Assembly (NCBI GenBank): GCA_015055785.1
Contig: SVHQ01000096.1
Span: 1 to 6,781, forward strand
Length of the DNA stretch: 6,781 bases
Direction of reading: 5' to 3'
Source of the DNA: Clostridiales bacterium
Lineage (GTDB): Bacteria > Bacillota_A > Clostridia > Christensenellales > Borkfalkiaceae
In this document: positions 6,229 to 6,781 of the stretch, in pieces
How the letters are laid out: the number at the start of each line of letters is the position of its first letter
Numbering within the stretch: position 1 is the first letter of the stretch
Program-made: the position numbers and the translations under genes
Notes under the pieces: generated by a model
The model's input: the letters and a program-made list of their open reading frames with translations, nothing else
Databases searched by the model: none
What the model was told of the DNA's origin: nothing

Positions 6229-6257
6229 ATTATATCATAATCCCTTTATTTTTTCAA
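6229..6257 (-). promoter_or_regulatory. Strong promoter of the SGNH hydrolase gene
   Basis: On the minus strand a -35 TTGAAA (6252-6257), a 17-bp spacer and a consensus -10 TATAAT (6229-6234) with an extended TGA in front form a near-consensus vegetative promoter. Transcription should start at about 6221-6222, giving a leader of about 62 nt. The -35 is the left half of a perfect 12-bp palindrome at 6252-6263. Confidence 0.85.
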
Positions 6258-6288
6258 TTGAAATATTCACCTACGGTGAATTTGAAAT
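6252..6288. repeat. Nested palindromes at and upstream of the hydrolase -35 box
   Basis: TTTCAATTGAAA (6252-6263) is a perfect 12-bp palindrome overlapping the -35 box. Immediately beyond it ATTCACC-TAC-GGTGAAT (6265-6281) is a 7-bp stem with a three-base loop, flanked on both sides by an identical TTGAAAT (6258-6264 and 6282-6288). It could be an operator pair for an unlinked regulator, or one end of a small palindromic repeat element. The sequence alone does not decide. Confidence 0.55.
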
Positions 6289-6388
6289 AATTTTCTTGTA
6301 AAAATTGTGAATTTTCCCATAGATTCATGACGCTCTTGCTCTTTTCTATCTGCTTCATCTTTAATGAATGATGAATAGTGAATTATAC
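6289..6388. other. AT-rich stretch without a gene, with a short TGAAT tandem
   Basis: No credible reading frame is seen here. At 6365-6385 there are three 7-base units, each beginning TGAAT (TGAATGA, TGAATAG, TGAATTA). Together with the GTGAAT palindrome upstream this may be the edge of a non-coding intergenic repeat, but no target-site duplication or terminal inverted repeat is evident. Confidence 0.4.
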
Positions 6389-6427
6389 AAACAAAAATCC
6401 GCCTTCTTTCAAAAGCGGATTTTGTTT
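6389..6427. terminator. Terminator-like hairpin
   Basis: A 13-bp stem with one bulged A pairs 6389-6402 with 6415-6427 (core ATCCGC with GCGGAT) around a 12-base loop. The stem base is rich in A on one side and T on the other, so either strand ends in a T-rich run (ATTTTGTTT or ATTTTTGTTTG). No gene clearly feeds into it within the window; it may belong to the repeat cluster that follows. Confidence 0.5.
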
Positions 6428-6448
6428 GGCTCCTCGTGCAGGGGCGGC

Positions 6449-6477
6449 AGGAGCGTTGCTCCTTTGGTGCAAGCACC
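6449..6477. repeat. Two adjacent small hairpins
   Basis: AGGAGC-GTT-GCTCCT (6449-6463) is a perfect 6-bp stem with a triloop. Three bases later GGTG-CAAG-CACC (6466-6477) forms a 4-bp stem with a tetraloop. They precede the first repeat module and share its short-loop style. Confidence 0.6.
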
Positions 6478-6484
6478 GTGAACC

Positions 6485-6569
6485 TGCGACAATGACAGGT
6501 CGTAATCGTAGATTACTCCCTGCTTTGGCTACCAACAGTCCACTGGACTGTTTGCTTTACGCGTCGCGC
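6485..6569. repeat. Non-coding repeat module, copy 1
   Basis: The first 46 bases (6485-6530) recur 165 bp later with one mismatch and include the hairpin GTAATC-GTA-GATTAC (6502-6516). A second hairpin follows, AACAGTCC-ACT-GGACTGTT (6534-6552), then the sequence GCGTCGCGC (6561-6569). All three parts recur in the same order in copy 2. I read it as non-coding because the hairpins are conserved by pairing and the open frame through it has no ribosome binding site. Confidence 0.8.
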
Positions 6570-6649
6570 GAGGTACAAGCGAAGAGAATAAAAAGGGGCT
6601 TTATCCTCTTTGGCTCCGGCGGTCAATGTCTAAAATGGAATACGTATAA
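6570..6649. repeat. Spacer between the two repeat modules, with an internal hairpin
   Basis: This stretch contains an 11-position stem with one A-C mismatch, pairing 6582-6592 with 6600-6610 around a 7-base loop (AAGGGGC). It has no credible gene. Copy 2 ends its corresponding section with a different hairpin (6749-6771), so this part appears to vary between units. Confidence 0.5.
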
Positions 6650-6781
6650 TGCGACAATGACAGGTCGTAATCGTAGATTACTCCCCGCTTTGGCTAAAAA
6701 CAATTCTCTGGATTGTTTTTACGGAACTTCGTTCCGCCGCGTCGCGCAGTTAACAGCCTTCGTCTGTTAACCTTCGTGTCG
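6650..6781. repeat. Non-coding repeat module, copy 2, running off the window edge
   Basis: Bases 6650-6695 match copy 1 at 45 of 46 positions, including GTAATC-GTA-GATTAC (6667-6681). The second hairpin is an 11-bp stem pairing 6696-6706 with 6710-6720 around TCT. It aligns without gaps to the copy 1 hairpin, with one compensatory base-pair change. An extra hairpin CGGAAC-TTC-GTTCCG (6722-6736) is inserted before GCGTCGCGC (6739-6747), and GTTAACAG with CTGTTAAC (6749-6771) forms a further 8-bp stem. The unit may continue past the edge. Confidence 0.8.

Noticed and set aside
5632..6240. Overlapping plus-strand frames of 60, 81 and 131 codons
   Set aside because: They are antisense to the SGNH hydrolase, whose full set of catalytic residues establishes the minus strand as coding.
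6267..6476. Minus-strand 69-codon frame
   Set aside because: It crosses palindromes, the TGAAT tandem and the terminator-like hairpin, and has low-complexity charged sequence without a ribosome binding site.
6485..6781. CRISPR array
   Set aside because: There are only two units, 165 bp apart, with internal hairpins and no uniform short spacers; no cas gene is present.

Overview
The window looks like chromosomal DNA of an anaerobic, moderately AT-rich Gram-positive bacterium, probably an uncultured Clostridia-type Bacillota. The grounds are an oxygen-sensitive glycyl radical enzyme with its radical-SAM activase, strong purine-rich ribosome binding sites, TTGACA/TATAAT-type promoters with extended -10 elements, and T-tailed intrinsic terminators. 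This placement is inferred from style, not from any marker gene.

Layout. Positions 1-701 (minus strand, cut by the left edge) hold the N-terminal 233 residues of a ROK-family transcriptional repressor. Between it and the next gene is a compact 106-bp divergent control region. It carries back-to-back promoters whose -35 boxes lie in the two arms of one perfect 15-bp palindrome (732-746), the likely repressor operator. Rightward from there runs a tight three-gene operon: a short PflA-like glycyl-radical-enzyme activase (808-1527), a 787-residue divergent glycyl radical enzyme (1533-3896) and an FGGY kinase resembling sedoheptulokinase (3901-5214). The gaps are 4-5 bp and each downstream ribosome binding site lies in the end of the preceding gene. 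A bidirectional terminator at 5435-5471 separates this operon from a convergent SGNH/GDSL hydrolase gene (5512-6159, minus). That gene has its own strong promoter and a possible 17-codon leader ORF. The right end (about 6240-6781) has no credible gene. It is filled with palindromes and a repeat cluster that includes two copies of a 165-bp-period module with base-paired triloop hairpins, running off the right edge.

How the genes work together. The activase installs the glycyl radical on G758 of the enzyme; the radical passes to C414, which starts substrate chemistry. The kinase would phosphorylate either the substrate before cleavage or the keto product after it, and the ROK repressor would sense a related sugar or sugar phosphate and derepress the operon. 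No transporter, aldolase, microcompartment shell or aldehyde/alcohol dehydrogenase is present in the window, so the pathway is incomplete here. The pairing of a non-canonical glycyl radical enzyme with a sedoheptulokinase-like kinase under a sugar-type repressor is the best candidate for an undescribed system: radical-mediated opening or dehydration of a sugar, polyol or anhydrosugar.
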